Of a stretch of DNA of 64,000 nt, positions 1 to 14,814 are shown in pieces (position 1 is the stretch's first letter; every line of letters begins with the position of its first letter). The notes beneath the pieces are model-generated. The model was not told the DNA's origin and did not search any database. It saw nothing but the letters and a program-made list of their open reading frames with translations. Origin of the DNA: Chrysomallon squamiferum (lineage: Eukaryota; Mollusca; Gastropoda; Neomphalida; Peltospiridae). The translations under genes and the position numbers were made by a program. The stretch lies in the NCBI GenBank assembly GCA_012295275.1, contig CM022669.1, positions 16,177,172 through 16,241,171 on the forward strand, given 5' to 3'.

Positions 1-602
1 AGATATTTTATTTTTATTTCTTTTATATATATATATATATATATTTATTTATAAAGGAAGGTACGTTATTAAATAAGTAAACAGGCTTTTTTTTTTTTTT
101 AGATTACTGTTACAAAGCAGAGGTAGTAATAGGTGTAGAAATTGTTAGGATGGTAGTAGCGGCGATGGTAATAAAATCAGTACAATGTAGTAGTAACAGA
201 AGCCGAAGAAGAAGAAATAGTAGTAATAGAACTGTAGCACTTCTTTATTGTAGCATATCTAGCTGTAGTTGGTAACAGCAGTAGCACTAACAGCCGAGAA
301 ATAGCAGTAGTAACATAAGCAGTTTTAGTAGTAATAGTGGTAGTACTACTACTAGCTGTTGTAGTAGTTAACAGTAGTGGTGTACTGATGGTAACTGTAG
401 AAGTAATGGTATTAGTAATAACAGTAGAAATTTAATTATTTATTTATTTATTTATTAATTTTCGATTCAGGTAAGCTGTCTACATCTTTGTTGGTTTATT
501 TAATTGATTTTGTTCAAGGATTTCTTTTTTTACCGATATTGTATTTTGTTCTTTGTTTATTAATTATTTTTATTTAATTTCTATTTTAAATTTTGTTCCG
601 AG
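1..602. other. 5' flank of FT1, simple-repeat rich
   Basis: No gene seen. The stretch holds a short TA run near 27-50, degenerate GTA/GTAGTA trinucleotide sequence (about 120-430) and TTTA tetranucleotide runs. It runs directly into the proposed FT1 start codon, so it should contain the FT1 promoter or 5' UTR, but no TATA box or initiator stands out from the AT-rich background. Confidence 0.5.
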
Positions 603-622
603 ATGGGTTTTAAGAAGCTGAG
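603..622 (+). CDS. FT1 coding micro-exon 1
   Basis: An ATG at 603 in good context (cgagATGG) is followed by six codons and two bases, reading MGFKKL plus AG, then a donor site AG|GTAAAG at 623. The main exon starts at 1120 after TTTTTTCAG with one base completing the codon (AG+G = Arg). The intron is phase 2 and 497 bp. The same structure and a similar peptide (MAFQKLR) occur in front of FT2, which is the main support. Needs a cDNA junction for proof. Confidence 0.75.
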
Positions 623-1119
623 GTAAAGTTATTTTATTCAGTTAAAGAAACAAACAAAAGATAGATGATGAAGATGATAATAATATAATATAAATAAATA
701 AATAAACACAAAAGTACTTTAAAATATAACGTAAAACCCTGTTAAATAGTTTAACTACCGAATACACAGCTATAACCATAAACAATTAAGCAAAAAAAAA
801 AAAAAGACAGTAATTTATTCTAAACTTCAGTAATACATATTGTATAACAATCTGATCCTTCCAGCTAAAATATAACCATATCATGACTGAATAAATATTG
901 CTGTGACAACGTAAGATTAATTCATAAGAATATATAATAATAAAAAATGTAAAAAAAATTAATAAATTTATAAAATAAAAAATAAAAGTCTACAAAAAAT
1001 AATAATTAATATTTTTATTTATTTATTTATTTATTTTAATGTTATTTATTTATTTACTTTATTATTTATTTATTTATTTATTTATTATAATTTATTTTAT
1101 TTTTTTTTTATTTTTTCAG

Positions 1120-2259
1120 GTTAAAGCAAGAAATCCGAACCACAAGATGTTTTCGTCTTATTACATGTATTGGAATAGTGTCATCTTTCCTGTTCATATT
1201 TTATTCGAAAACTGAATTTCATTCAACGTGGGAAATTCTTAAGAACTTTACTGAACGGTATGGAGAAACACGTAATTATTTAAATAACAGTAAGCTGATA
1301 AGTCGGAACACGGACTCACAGCCGAGCAAACTAATTTTATTAAAGAACCACATCAACTGGCTATGGTACGAAATGGCAGTCGAAGAACTTAAGTCGTGTT
1401 CTGACAACTGTACGCTTCTTAAACCACGCAGAAACATCAGCAATGTGCAAGCTGTCATATTTTACGCTGTGGGTTTTCGAGAAGATCCTCCTCCTCTTAA
1501 AGAGGCCGGACAAGTTTGGATTTATTTCTGTCTGGAGTCTCCAGCTCATTCGGCAGATTTCAATTTCAACAGAGCACCTTGGAAGAACGTAATAAACTGG
1601 ACGATGACGTACAGGAGAGACTCGGAGGTGACGTATTTTTACGGAGCTTTAACGAAAAGGGAGAAAAAGGAAAATTTCAACTTCTTACCAAGTATCAAGA
1701 ATAAAACCAAACAAGTTGCATGGTTTGTTAGTCACTGTGGTTCGCCAAGTAAGAGAGAACAGTACGTACAGCAGCTGAAAAAATACATTTCCATCGATGT
1801 ATTTGGTTTGTGTGGAAGCAAAAATGTGGCAGAGATGAACAAAAGAAGTGTAATTCAATACTTAGTAGGGATTACAAGTTTTACTTATCGTTTGAAAACA
1901 GTCTATGTAATGACTATATAACTGAAAAAGCATTCGGCTATATGCAATTAGACATTGTGATTGTAGTCAGAGGTGGAGCAAATTATAGTCAAATTTTGCC
2001 TCCAAAGTCTTACATCAATGCTGCCGATTTCAAGAGTCCTAAACAACTTGCTGAGTATCTTCTTTATTTAGACAGAAATGTCACAGCCTACGTAGAATAT
2101 CTTGAGTGGAAAAATTATTACAAGCCTAAAAAGAATTCTGTTGGCATATGTAAACTGTGCCACAAACTCTGGGAGTCTTCTAAACAAACCAAAGTTTATG
2201 ATAATGTTTATGACTGGTGGCATCGTGATACATGCTACCGTCCAAAGGATTTGGTTTAA
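1120..2259 (+). pseudogene. FT1: frameshifted GT10 alpha-1,3-fucosyltransferase (subfamily I)
   Basis: Type II Golgi glycosyltransferase that would move fucose from GDP-fucose to glycan N-acetylglucosamine. After the splice acceptor come a basic tail, a membrane anchor (LITCIGIVSSFLFIFY), a stem and the GT10 N-terminal domain with the family's W-x-W-Y and NWTMTYR motifs. The C-terminal domain has DYKFYLSFENS, DYITEK, VVRGGANY and a CxxC (ICKLC). The two halves are in different frames: the run of six A in FT2 (codons SKKC) is five A here, at 1820-1824, so one base is missing just before the FENS motif. From about 1825 to the stop the second frame is intact and closely matches FT2. Only one copy of the C-terminal tail is present. 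Either a recent pseudogene or an assembly error in a homopolymer. Confidence 0.88.
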
Positions 2260-2565
2260 TATCATTATAATGAATCTGTGAATACACTCTTTGTTACTGA
2301 TAGTAAAATAATTTTCTCGACGTGTTATAAACTGTGCATTTACTGGAAACGGAAAATATTTTAAAGGATTGACCATAGGTGGACCCATCAGAAATCAGTT
2401 CTGTTTAAAACAATGGTTTCCCTGTAAACAGTAAAATAATGTTTCACTGTTTTGTACTGTCTTGTTTTGTAATTCTGTTATTCATTATCAGCATGGTTTT
2501 CATTGAATCCTCTGCAAATATGTGCTTCCTCTTAATTTGCAGTTTTTGTTCCTGGAATCGGGAAA

Positions 2566-3460
2566 TTAATTAAAATGATCCTTATATAATTAATAACGAA
2601 TCTGTACACATAATAAGAAGTAATTAGAGATTTTAATGGGAATGTAGAATTTGATGTGTCTATATTTACAGCTGACTGTCTATAAGCAGAACGCTGTATT
2701 TGTCGATAACGAAGACTGGATTTTTCTATCGATGTTTAGAGTGAGAAAATAGTAGACCACTGACTGTTGATCGTGTATAATTAATTACACTGAATTAACA
2801 TTGTGTGACAGAGAGCGATGAATCGTATTTTCGTTAATTAAAAAATAAGAACAAATAAATAAATAAATAAAAATAATAATAAGAAGAAAACGAAACAAAG
2901 GAATAATAAATAATAAAAATAAAAATTCTATATGATGAGCATGCGCGCTTTCGGATACAAATTTCCGGTAAGATAAAGAAGAAAACATTTTTTTTGCAGT
3001 TGTTATTATTATTGTTGTTGTTGTTGTTGATGCTGTTTGCTTTAGTTTGGAGCTTACCCTCTCAAATGATCATAGGTCTTATTAACAGCCATTACTATTT
3101 TAAAATATAATCATATTTTTCCTATTAAACAAAATATTATATGAAAATATATTTGGATGTTTAGTATATTTACCTGGCACTTTTTCTCGCATTTAATAAT
3201 ACAGAATCATTTCATTGAAATTCATAGTTGTTCATGTTCATTGTTCATTAGACTGACATTGTTCACAGATCTATGGAGCTATGCCCGTAATACAATTACA
3301 GTATTTTTTGTTGCAAGGTTAATCAGGCGTCAGTTTGTAGACATCAGGGATTACGAAACGACCATATTACGTAAAATATCTTGTCTTCAACGTCCTATCT
3401 CCTTTGTATGCAATGAATGTATCGTTCAGGGCAAGGCTAGTTAGTAATCAAAATTTATAA
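2566..3460. repeat. Segmental repeat A, copy 1 (3' flank of FT1)
   Basis: About 0.9 kb that recurs in the same orientation at 16664-17515, downstream of FT3. Shared landmarks include the segment around 2690-2830 (tgtcgataacgaagactgg) and that around 3330-3425 (agacatcagggattacgaaacg). A shorter inverted piece lies at about 5880-5990. The short ORF at 3157-3444 inside it is not recognisable and is not open in copy 2. Confidence 0.75.
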
Positions 3461-3562
3461 AAAATAAATTCTCATTTTTATGTGTGTTTGTTGGTTTTTG
3501 TGTGTGTGTGTGTGTCTCTGTTTTTGTGTGAGTCTGTTTTCCTTCTGTTTCTTTTATTATTA

Positions 3563-3609
<47 letters not shown>

Positions 3610-3619
3610 AAAGATTATT
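3461..3619. repeat. (TG)n and (ATT)n simple repeats
   Basis: A degenerate GT-rich stretch (3480-3540) is followed by an ATT run (3556-3606). No gene. Confidence 0.8.
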
Positions 3620-4048
3620 AGACAAGTGCCTGTATACTAGCTCTAGTGTTTAGCTGATGTAACCTGACTATTTAATACTGTATTCCTGGCAGCTACAATT
3701 TTATGTAATATCCAACAGAGTAACGCAACAACACAAGCTGTTGCCTTATTATAATCTCTTTGACATGATTTTAGTTTATTTTTTTATTTTTTGGGGCTGT
3801 CGGTCTTTGTTTCTTTTTTAGAAATAAATAAACACCAGTAATAAAATATAGATCACAGAATAGAAAATGGTACGAAATCAATACACAACAAACAAACAAA
3901 ATAATAAATAAATAAATAAATTAATTAATTAATTAATTAATACATTTTTAAAAATCTCTATTCAGATGTTATCGGTAAGCGTCATCACAGGTAAGGTTTG
4001 TGTGTGAAAATGATTTGCCAAGAACCAGAAACATTTATTTACTTACTT

Positions 4049-4080
<32 letters not shown>

Positions 4081-5650
4081 GTATGTTTGCTTGTTTGTTT
4101 CGTGTGTTTGTTTCTTATTTACAACACATCTTCCATAACTCTTAGGAACATATTTAGGGGCTAAAAACTACCACTATTTCATAAACAAAAGAAAGTACTA
4201 ATACTATCACCGCCACTACGTTTTAAACTATTATTGACAATATATTAAATGTTACTGTTATTGCTGAAACTACTAGTACATCACTAGCCTCTTCAAGTAC
4301 TGTTATTTCTTCAATTACTATTTTTACTTCTTTTATTAATTCAGATGTTACTTTCCTAGCTACTACTTCAGAAACAGACACGAATACTGCTACAAACCTA
4401 TAATTATTACTTCTACTACTGTTGCTGTTACCATAACTACGACTATTAACGTTTCCACTAGTATTGTTATCCCTATTACTACTATTACTACTGTTCATAC
4501 ACACATACCCACCTAACCATGCACTGATATCAGTCGCTCTCTCCATCACTGTGTCTTTGTCTGCCCGTCTGACTGTCCATATTGTGCAAGCAACGCCATC
4601 CTCAGTATTTATTTACAGTGAAACCTCAGTTATACGAACATTAATTTCGTATTATCTGAACAAGATTTCAAGATCCCGTGAATATTGAATTAGCGATGAT
4701 ATGTATAATACGACATACGAGAATGATACCTATGCTGCCAGTTTATTGTTTCGTTTGTAATTATTAGGAAACAAATTCAAATTACTCAGAAAACACCTGA
4801 ACCAATCACATCAGGCTGATATTAGTCGACTCTCGTTGTACCACTGCGTCTTTGTTTTACATTTATCATAATTACCCAAGTGCTATTGTACATATTTTTA
4901 TACTTCTGTACGTTATTATAAATCCATCGTCATGTTATAATTAGATTAACTCTTGAATTGTAAATATCCTGATATACAGAAAATTATAATCTGAGTGTAT
5001 AAAGTTCAGTTATTTTCAGTCGGTTTCAAAAGCACTGAAATAACTTTAAGACACTAAAAAGGTAAGAAAAGCCACACTAAATGACTTAACGTTGGTGTTG
5101 TCTTTACTCACTCTACAGCTGTCTCGCATGTTCGCTGATCAGCTTGTCTTTGAAGAGAAACCAAACAACTTCGAGATTTAACTGCGTCCGCATTTGGTGA
5201 AAGGACAAAAATAACTGCACAACATTACAAGAGTGAACAATTAAACAAGACACTAAATATACAGCTCCGAATATATTTGTCACATAATCAAAACTAAACA
5301 CGATCTTTATCTGCAAAATATTATTAGTTTTACAACTAACAGAAGAGAAAGGCATGCATTTAAACGTGGATATGTTCAGTATGCCCTTCTTGTTTTGGGG
5401 GTTATTTTTTGTATCGATAGCTAACGAAGGAAATATAACCAATCCTTTCTTTTAGATGATCGAGGTCTAACTATAATGCTATTTTCACTTGACACTTATA
5501 TGTCAATTTGGTTCGGTTATGAAAAAAGAAAAAAGATAAACATCACTCGTAGTTCTAGTTTTGTAGGTAGAAACGTACCACTGATAACAAAATAAAATAA
5601 AACAACTGAAATAAATAAATAAATAAATAAAAAAATTTCTACTGTTATTA
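3620..5650 (-). repeat. Module M, inverted copy
   Basis: This stretch is the reverse complement of the module found at 11560-12890, 12930-14400 and 21590-23530. Landmarks are the motif CACAAGCTGTTGCC (3732-3745), the TIR-like sequence cagtgaaacctcagttatac (4616), the 'accactgcgtctttg' stretch near 4840 and the 'aaagataaacatcactc' stretch near 5530. It contains AAAT/TTTA runs. ORFs here are chance ORFs in repeats. Confidence 0.75.
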
Positions 5651-5856
5651 TTACAGTTACCATGATTACTACCACTATTACTATTACCACTATAACAACT
5701 GGTAGTACTGAACAAGCGTAACCAGATTATGGGGTTTTATATCGGTTAAATACATAAATAAATAAAAAATGTATTGCTTTGTTTTGTTTGTTTGTTTTAG
5801 TTGTTGTTTTATTTTTTTTTTTCATTCTTATCATTATTGTTTTGTTGTTTTTTTAA

Positions 5857-5892
<36 letters not shown>

Positions 5893-6602
5893 AATGAAAA
5901 CACGACTCGTAGCTCTCTCAACAAAAATATTAATTCAATGTAATTAATTAAACACGAACAACATCGATAGAAAAACCCAGTCAATTCCCGCTGTACAGTT
6001 TGTAACATGATGAGATCATTATTTGACTATCAGTAACAAGGATTGTATTTGTGTATCACACAGAGTTATTCATTTTTTTATTGATCATTAGAAATAAATA
6101 AATAAATAAATAATTAAATAGACAAATTAATAAACTAATTATTCTTATTTGTTTGTTCGTTCGTTCATTTAAAATGAAATAAACTAAAATGAAAACCAAA
6201 GACAAAGAGCAGAATAACAACTCCAGAGTTACATTCAATATTAAACAACAGTATAAAATACCATAGTCATATAATAAATATGATATTTATTATAGGAAGT
6301 ACCGGCTTTCATATAGCATCTTGGTACCACATAGAAGATTGAAAATAAAAACAAAAAACAAAATACAATTTTCAAAAAGTAGCATTATAGATAACAACAA
6401 CAACAACAATAAAGCACAATGGATAGATATGAAGTTTGTCCTGGTTTCATTGACTGGTTTGCTTTCTAAAAATTTCTGTAAATCAGTTTTAAACATTTCA
6501 AGATTTGACTGAACAAGTGGTATATGCTATCCGCAATGGCTTTTAACTAACAAAGGGCATCACAGCAAAGTGTTGCTTTTACTGCGTGTCACAGTTGCCA
6601 TG

Positions 6603-6638
<36 letters not shown>

Positions 6639-6998
6639 ATTCACAGATACACAATCACAGATTCACCGATATACACATACACATACACACATATACACTC
6701 ACATTGACACATATACATACTCACACATATAATTATAAGCACGCTCAGAAATACACACACACAGAGAGACACAGAGAAATATACATAACTGTAATACAAG
6801 TAGGAACAAGTCAGTTCATGTAAACAGAGATAAATGTCTTGGGTCGACGTTTTTATTATTATTATTTCTTTTCTTTTTTTTGAATTTACAGATTCGTTGC
6901 AATGATATTCACCTAAATTCTTTGGAGAGAAGCAAGTATTACGATGACACGAGTCATAAACATTATCATAAACTTTGGTTTGTTTCATTGTAGTAATA
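5651..6998. other. Gene-poor spacer before FT2
   Basis: T-rich and (AAAT)n sequence with an inverted fragment of repeat A at about 5880-5990, and a (CA)n tract at 6606-6637. From about 6370 the sequence matches 18130 onward, so it is the 3' flank of FT2 shared with FT4. No gene seen. Confidence 0.6.
6929..6990 (-). repeat. Extra copy of the FT2 C-terminal tail coding sequence
   Basis: Immediately after the FT2 stop codon the last part of the coding sequence is repeated, with matching bases offset by exactly 91 bp (for example cattatcata at 6961 and 7052). The copy would encode KQTKVYDNVYDSCHRNTC. Because 91 is not a multiple of 3, it lies in another frame from FT2 and is not translated when the normal stop is used. 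The same 91-bp offset is found at FT4. Confidence 0.9.
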
Positions 6999-8139
6999 TT
7001 AAACCAAATCCTTTGGTGTATAACAGGTATTACGATGCCACCAGTCATAAACATTATCATAAACTTTGGTTTGTTTAGAAGACTCCCACAGTTTGTGGCA
7101 CAGTTTACATATGCCAACAGAATCCTTTTTAGGCTTGTAATAATTTTTCCACTCAAGATATTCTACGTAGGCTGTGAGATTTCTGTCTAAATAAAGAAGA
7201 TACTCGGCAAGTTGTTTAGGACTCTTGAAATCGGCAGCATTGATGTAAGACTTTGGAGGCAAAATTTGACTATAATTTGCTCCACCTCTGACTACGATCA
7301 CAACGTCTAATTGCATATATCGGAATGCTTTTTCAGTTATATAGTCATCACATAGACTGTTTTCAAACGATAAGTAAAACTTGTAATCCCTACTAAGTAC
7401 TGAATTACATTTGTTTTGTTCGTTCAAGCCACATTTTTTGCTTCCACACTTACCAAATACATCGACAGAAATGTATTTTTTCAGCTGCCGTACGTACTGT
7501 TCTCTCTTACTTGGAGTACCACAGTGACTAACAAACCATGCAACTTGTTTGGTTTTATTCTTCACGCTTGGTAAGAAGTTGAAATTTTCTTTTCTTTCCC
7601 TTTTTGCGAAAGCTCCGTAAAAACAAGGAACATCCGAGTCTCTCCTATACGTCATCGTCCAGTTTATTACGTTCTTCCAAGGTGCTCTGTTGAAATTGAA
7701 ATCTGCTGAACGAGTTGGTGGCTCCAGACAGAAATAAACCCAAACTTGTCCGGCTTCCTTACGAGGAGGAGGATCTTCTCGAAAACCCACAGCGTAAAAT
7801 ATGACAGCTTGGACATTGCTGATGTTTCTGCGTGGTTTAAGAAGCGTACAGTTGGCAGAACACGACTTAAGTTCTTCGACTGCCATTTTGTACCACGACC
7901 AGTTGATGTGGTTCTTTAATAAAATTAGTTTGCTCGGCTGTGAGTCCGTGTTCCGACTTATCAGCTTATTATTTATTAAATAATTACGTGTTTCTCCATA
8001 CCGTTCAGTAAAGTTCTTAACGATTTCACCCGTTGAATGAAATTCAGTTTTCGAATAAAATATGAACAGGAAAGATGACACAATTCCAATAGATGTAATA
8101 AGACGAAAACATCTTGTGGGTCGGATTTGTTGTTGTAAC
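6999..8139 (-). CDS. FT2: GT10 alpha-1,3-fucosyltransferase, main exon (subfamily I, intact)
   Basis: Open from the splice acceptor (TTTTTCAG|G; exon starts 8139) to a stop at 6999. Joined to micro-exon 8552-8533 it gives 386 residues, usual for the family. A basic cytosolic tail is followed by a membrane anchor at about 20-35, a short stem and the GT10 N-terminal domain (about 77-190) with W-S-W-Y, C-x3-C and NWTMTYRRDSD near 166. The GT10 C-terminal domain (about 200-370) has AWFVSHC, DYKFYLSFENS (258-268), DYITEK (272-277), VVRGGANY (289-296), DFKSP and GICKLC (CxxC at 351-354). Predicted role: Golgi lumen transfer of fucose from GDP-fucose in alpha-1,3 linkage; the acceptor cannot be told from sequence. 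The usual ESP motif after the first domain strand reads EPP here, as in FT4. Confidence 0.93.
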
Positions 8140-8229
8140 CTGAAAAAGAAAATTTCACATTATAATATTCAACGTTACAGAAATTATTTTGTTTTAATAT
8201 ACTTTTATTTTACTGTAACGTAAAAACCA

Positions 8230-8358
<129 letters not shown>

Positions 8359-8532
8359 TATTAATCATTATTGTTTGTATATATATTTTTTTATACATTT
8401 ATTGATACATACATACATATATATGTGTATTTAAAAGTATATCTTTATATATATTAAACTTACGTGGTCATAGTAATGTTTATTAGTTATGATATGGTGA
8501 AATTTGAGCTGGAATCATTAAAATAGCTTTAC

Positions 8533-8552
8533 CTCAATTTCTGAAATGCCAT
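8533..8552 (-). CDS. FT2 coding micro-exon 1
   Basis: On the minus strand an ATG at 8552-8550 (caagATGG context) starts MAFQKL plus AG, followed by the donor GTAAAG. The intron (8532-8140, 393 bp) is phase 2, and the first base of the main exon completes the seventh codon (Arg). The join reads MAFQKLR-LQQQIRPTRCFR and runs without a stop into the membrane anchor. FT1 has a matching exon (MGFKKLR). Without it the first Met of the main exon would fall inside the catalytic domain. Confidence 0.8.
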
Positions 8553-8711
8553 CTTGCGAATCCAATAAGTTACACAAGCTGTTGCCTTTGCTATATGTTA
8601 TCCATTTCATATGACAAAATTTGAAATAGAAAATAAAAAATAAAAAAATAAAAACAAATTTAAATAAATAAAACGAAAATAATAATAATAATAACAATAA
8701 TAATAATAGTA

Positions 8712-8771
<60 letters not shown>

Positions 8772-10067
8772 CATAAATAAATAAATAAATAAATACATTT
8801 TTACTGTTACTAGTAATACCATTTCTACTACAGTTACCATCATTAGTACCACTGTTACTACTATTACTGCTGCAACAGCTAGTAGTAGTACCATCACTAT
8901 TACTACTGCAACTGCTTATGTTACTACTGCTATTTCCCGGTTGTTAGTGCAACTGCTGCTACCAGCTACAACTAGATTTCTACTTTAAACAATTACTACA
9001 ACTGTATTAGTACTATTTCTTCTTCTTCAGCTACTGTTTTGCTTCTTTGTACTGATTATGTTACCGTTGCTGCTACTAACATCCTGACTATTTCTTGTTT
9101 CTATTACTACTACTGCTATTGTTATTACTACAATACTGTTAAAATAGTTCCATATAATATTTAAATCAAAAATGTCTTGAAATAGAAAAGAACGAAAACA
9201 AATACCTTAAAAAAACAATAGAAAAACAATAACCAGAAAACAAATAAAACGTATCAAACAAAGAAACAAACACAAATACAGATAACATCAGCATATGCGA
9301 GCAATAACAACTGGTTCGAAATTTGATTGGACTAAAATAATAAATTGTTAAAAAAAAGAAAAAAGGAAAAAGGAAAAGTAGACTTACCTTTCGATAGTAT
9401 TGCAATGGCTATCCTCTGCATCAAAGAAGAATTCTCTGTTTCTGTATTTACTTAAAAGGGCGTTGTAAAACAGTACATTCAAGTTAATGAGTAACAGACT
9501 TTTGTACATGTATTTTTTTAAACCAGAAACTGCTTCCAGTGTTAATAGTTTCTTTCTTTTTCTCTCTCTGTCTTTTTCTCTATCAGTTTCTCTATCTTTC
9601 GGTATGTTTATATGTCTGCCTGTGGTTCTGTCTATCTTTATGTCTGTCTATCTATCAGTCTGTCTGTTTGTATGTCGGTCTATCTCTCTGTCTGTCTGCC
9701 TGCCTATCTGTATCTCTCAGTGTTTCTGTTTGCTATTAACGAAGATTTACCTCTTCCAGTTTTCGTTTAAACGTATGTAGTCATTGTGTAGCTATTAATC
9801 GATAGATTCATAGCTGTTTTATTTATGTAAAATTGATACCCCGATATTTTTTATTCAACTGTTAATTAGAAAGTGCTGACGTGAAGCTTGGAAGTGAACA
9901 GTCTGCTGTATTGTTCTGTTAGATACTTTTTTTCTTTTATTGTTATTTTTTAAATACAGAAACAAACAGTTTTAGTAATTAAATCTTCGTGTTTGTTTTG
10001 AAAGAATGTGACACATATATACATAAACGTATCATATTATTAAAGCAAATAACAGGATCTCGCAAAA
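8553..10067. other. Spacer upstream of FT2, absent from the FT4 copy
   Basis: No gene recognised. It has a (TAA)n run at 8715-8772, degenerate (CTGT)n sequence at 9550-9720, and an isolated minus-strand donor-like site (AAAG|GTAAGT) at about 9387. The motif AGGCAACAGCTTGTGT (minus strand, 8572-8587) lies about 20 bp upstream of the FT2 ATG. The sequence between about 8290 and 10060 has no counterpart near FT4. Confidence 0.5.
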
Positions 10068-12899
<2,832 letters not shown>

Positions 12900-12929
12900 A
12901 ATAGTAATAATAATAATAATGATTGAGTT

Positions 12930-14400
12930 CGACCACTTTTTACGAAACGATATTTTTAGTTTCTCCTCTACTTATAGCTACCCTATTTATAATGCAGTAT
13001 CATCCGTCTCATTTTCTGAAGATAATTATTACAAAGATTTCCTGTATCAAAAAACGCAAAGTAAAGTGTAGCAATTATTATTTTATCTTATTTTATTTAT
13101 TTATTTATTTATTTCTTATAATTCTTATTATTAATAATAATTTCAAACTGAAAAAAACATCGTGACATTATCAGTGGTACGTTTCTAGCAAGGAAAGTAG
13201 AACTGGGAGTGATGTTTATCTTTTTCTTTTGTCATTACCGAACCAAGATGACGTAACAGTGTTATCTAATAGTAGTATTACAGTCAGAGTTCGATCACCC
13301 AAACAAGAAGAGCGAGTTATATTTCGGTCTGATAGTTGTTCTTAGGACAATTGTCATGATCATAAAAGCAAGGACGTCATATCGCACATAATCACGTTTA
13401 AAGAGTATAAGTACAAGCCTTTCATTTCATTTAGTCGTAAAACGTAATCATATTTTACGGATAAAGATCGTGTTTTGTTTTCATTAACTGACAAACGTAT
13501 ACGGAGCTGTATATTCAGTGTCTTCTTTAATTGTTCACTGTTGTAATCTTGTGAAGCGGACACTGTAAAATCTCGCTTTTCTGGGCAGTTGTCTGTGTTG
13601 CTTCCTTTCTGTTCAAAGACAAACTGATCAGCGAGCATACAAGACAGGTGTACACTGAGTAAAGACAACACCAACGTAAGTCGTTTACAGTGACTTTTGT
13701 TACTTTTTTTATGTCTTAAAATTATTTCAGTCCTTTTGAAAACGACTGAAAATAATTGAATTTGATACACTCTGGTCATACGTTTCTGTGTATCAGGATA
13801 TTTACAATACAACTGTTGATCTAATTATAACATGACGGTGGATTTATGATAACGTACACAAGTATAAAAGTATGTACAATAGCACTTGGCTAATTATTAT
13901 AAATGTAAAAAAAAAAAGACGCAGTGGTACAATTAGTGTCGAGTAATATCAGTCTTATTTGATTGGTTCACATGTTTTCTGAGTAATTCGAATTTGTTTG
14001 CTAATAATTACAAACGAAACAACGAACTGGCAGCATAGGTATAATTGTCGAGTATTACTGTATATTATACACATCATCGCTGTTTGTTTGTTTGTTTATT
14101 TCCTACATGATTTTCTGTTTTATGATCTACATTTTATTACTGGTATTTATTTATTTACTAAAAAATCAAACAAAAAACTCAATCATATAAAAGAAATTAT
14201 AATGAAGGCAACAGCTTGTGTTCCTGCTTTACTGTATTGGACATTACATAAATTTTAACTGCCCTGAACACAGTATTAAATAGTCATGTTACATCAGCTA
14301 AACACTGGCGTTAATTTACAGGCATCTTCGTTATTCTTTGTTCAGTTTACTAATATTTTATAATAATAATAATAATAATAATCATAATAATAATATAACA
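12930..14400 (+). repeat. Module M, copy 3 (upstream of FT3)
   Basis: Tandem neighbour of copy 2 and collinear with 21590-23530. It carries the AAGGCAACAGCTTGTG motif at about 14205-14220. The ORF at 13360-13812 on the minus strand overlaps conserved repeat sequence but matches no recognised protein and is interrupted in the other copies. Confidence 0.7.
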
Positions 14401-14446
14401 CCTTTTTTTAAATAACTGGGATTTTGGACGTAATTATATTTTATGA

Positions 14447-14814
14447 CATAGCCTAACAAGATATTCTGGGAAAGATAGCAGAAAAGAAAACAATAATACA
14501 ATTATTAAAAAAAACAGGATCATGCAATGTTTTCATTCCTTTTATCTCCATGTGACACAAGAACTGTCATAATTAAATTTTCATACACGTATTTTTCAGA
14601 AGTTACAATCCGAAGACGTCTATTTTATCACATAGCCTAACAAGATATTCTGGGAAAGATAGCAGAAAAGAAAACAATAATAAAATTATAAAAAAAACAG
14701 GATCATGCAATGTTTTCATTCCTTTTATCTCCATGTGACAAAAGAACTGTCATAATTAAATTTGGATTCACTTATTTTTCAGAAGTTACAATCCGAAGAC
14801 AATGAAGAAACTTT
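14447..14814 (+). repeat. 184-bp tandem duplication containing the FT3 splice acceptor
   Basis: Two units start with gcctaacaag-type sequence at 14451 and 14635 (offset 184 bp). Each ends with TTTTTCAG followed by aagttacaatccgaagac. In the second unit this runs into the FT3 ATG. In the first it runs into the next unit (gtctattttatca), leaving a decoy acceptor at 14598-14599. FT5 has a single unit. Confidence 0.92.

Noticed and set aside
3157-3444. 95-codon ORF downstream of FT1
   Set aside because: It lies in repeat A and is not open in the copy at 16664-17515; no recognised domain.
6641-7156. Minus-strand ORF of 171 codons over the end of FT2
   Set aside because: It reads FT2 coding DNA in the wrong frame, then the second tail copy. 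It is explained by the 91-bp duplication, not by a separate gene.
9380-9410. Minus-strand ATG exon MQRIAIAILSK ending in AAAG|GTAAGT as FT2 first exon
   Set aside because: It leaves one base at the junction while the FT2 main exon needs two, so it would read the wrong frame; the exon at 8552-8533 fits in phase and in sequence with FT1.
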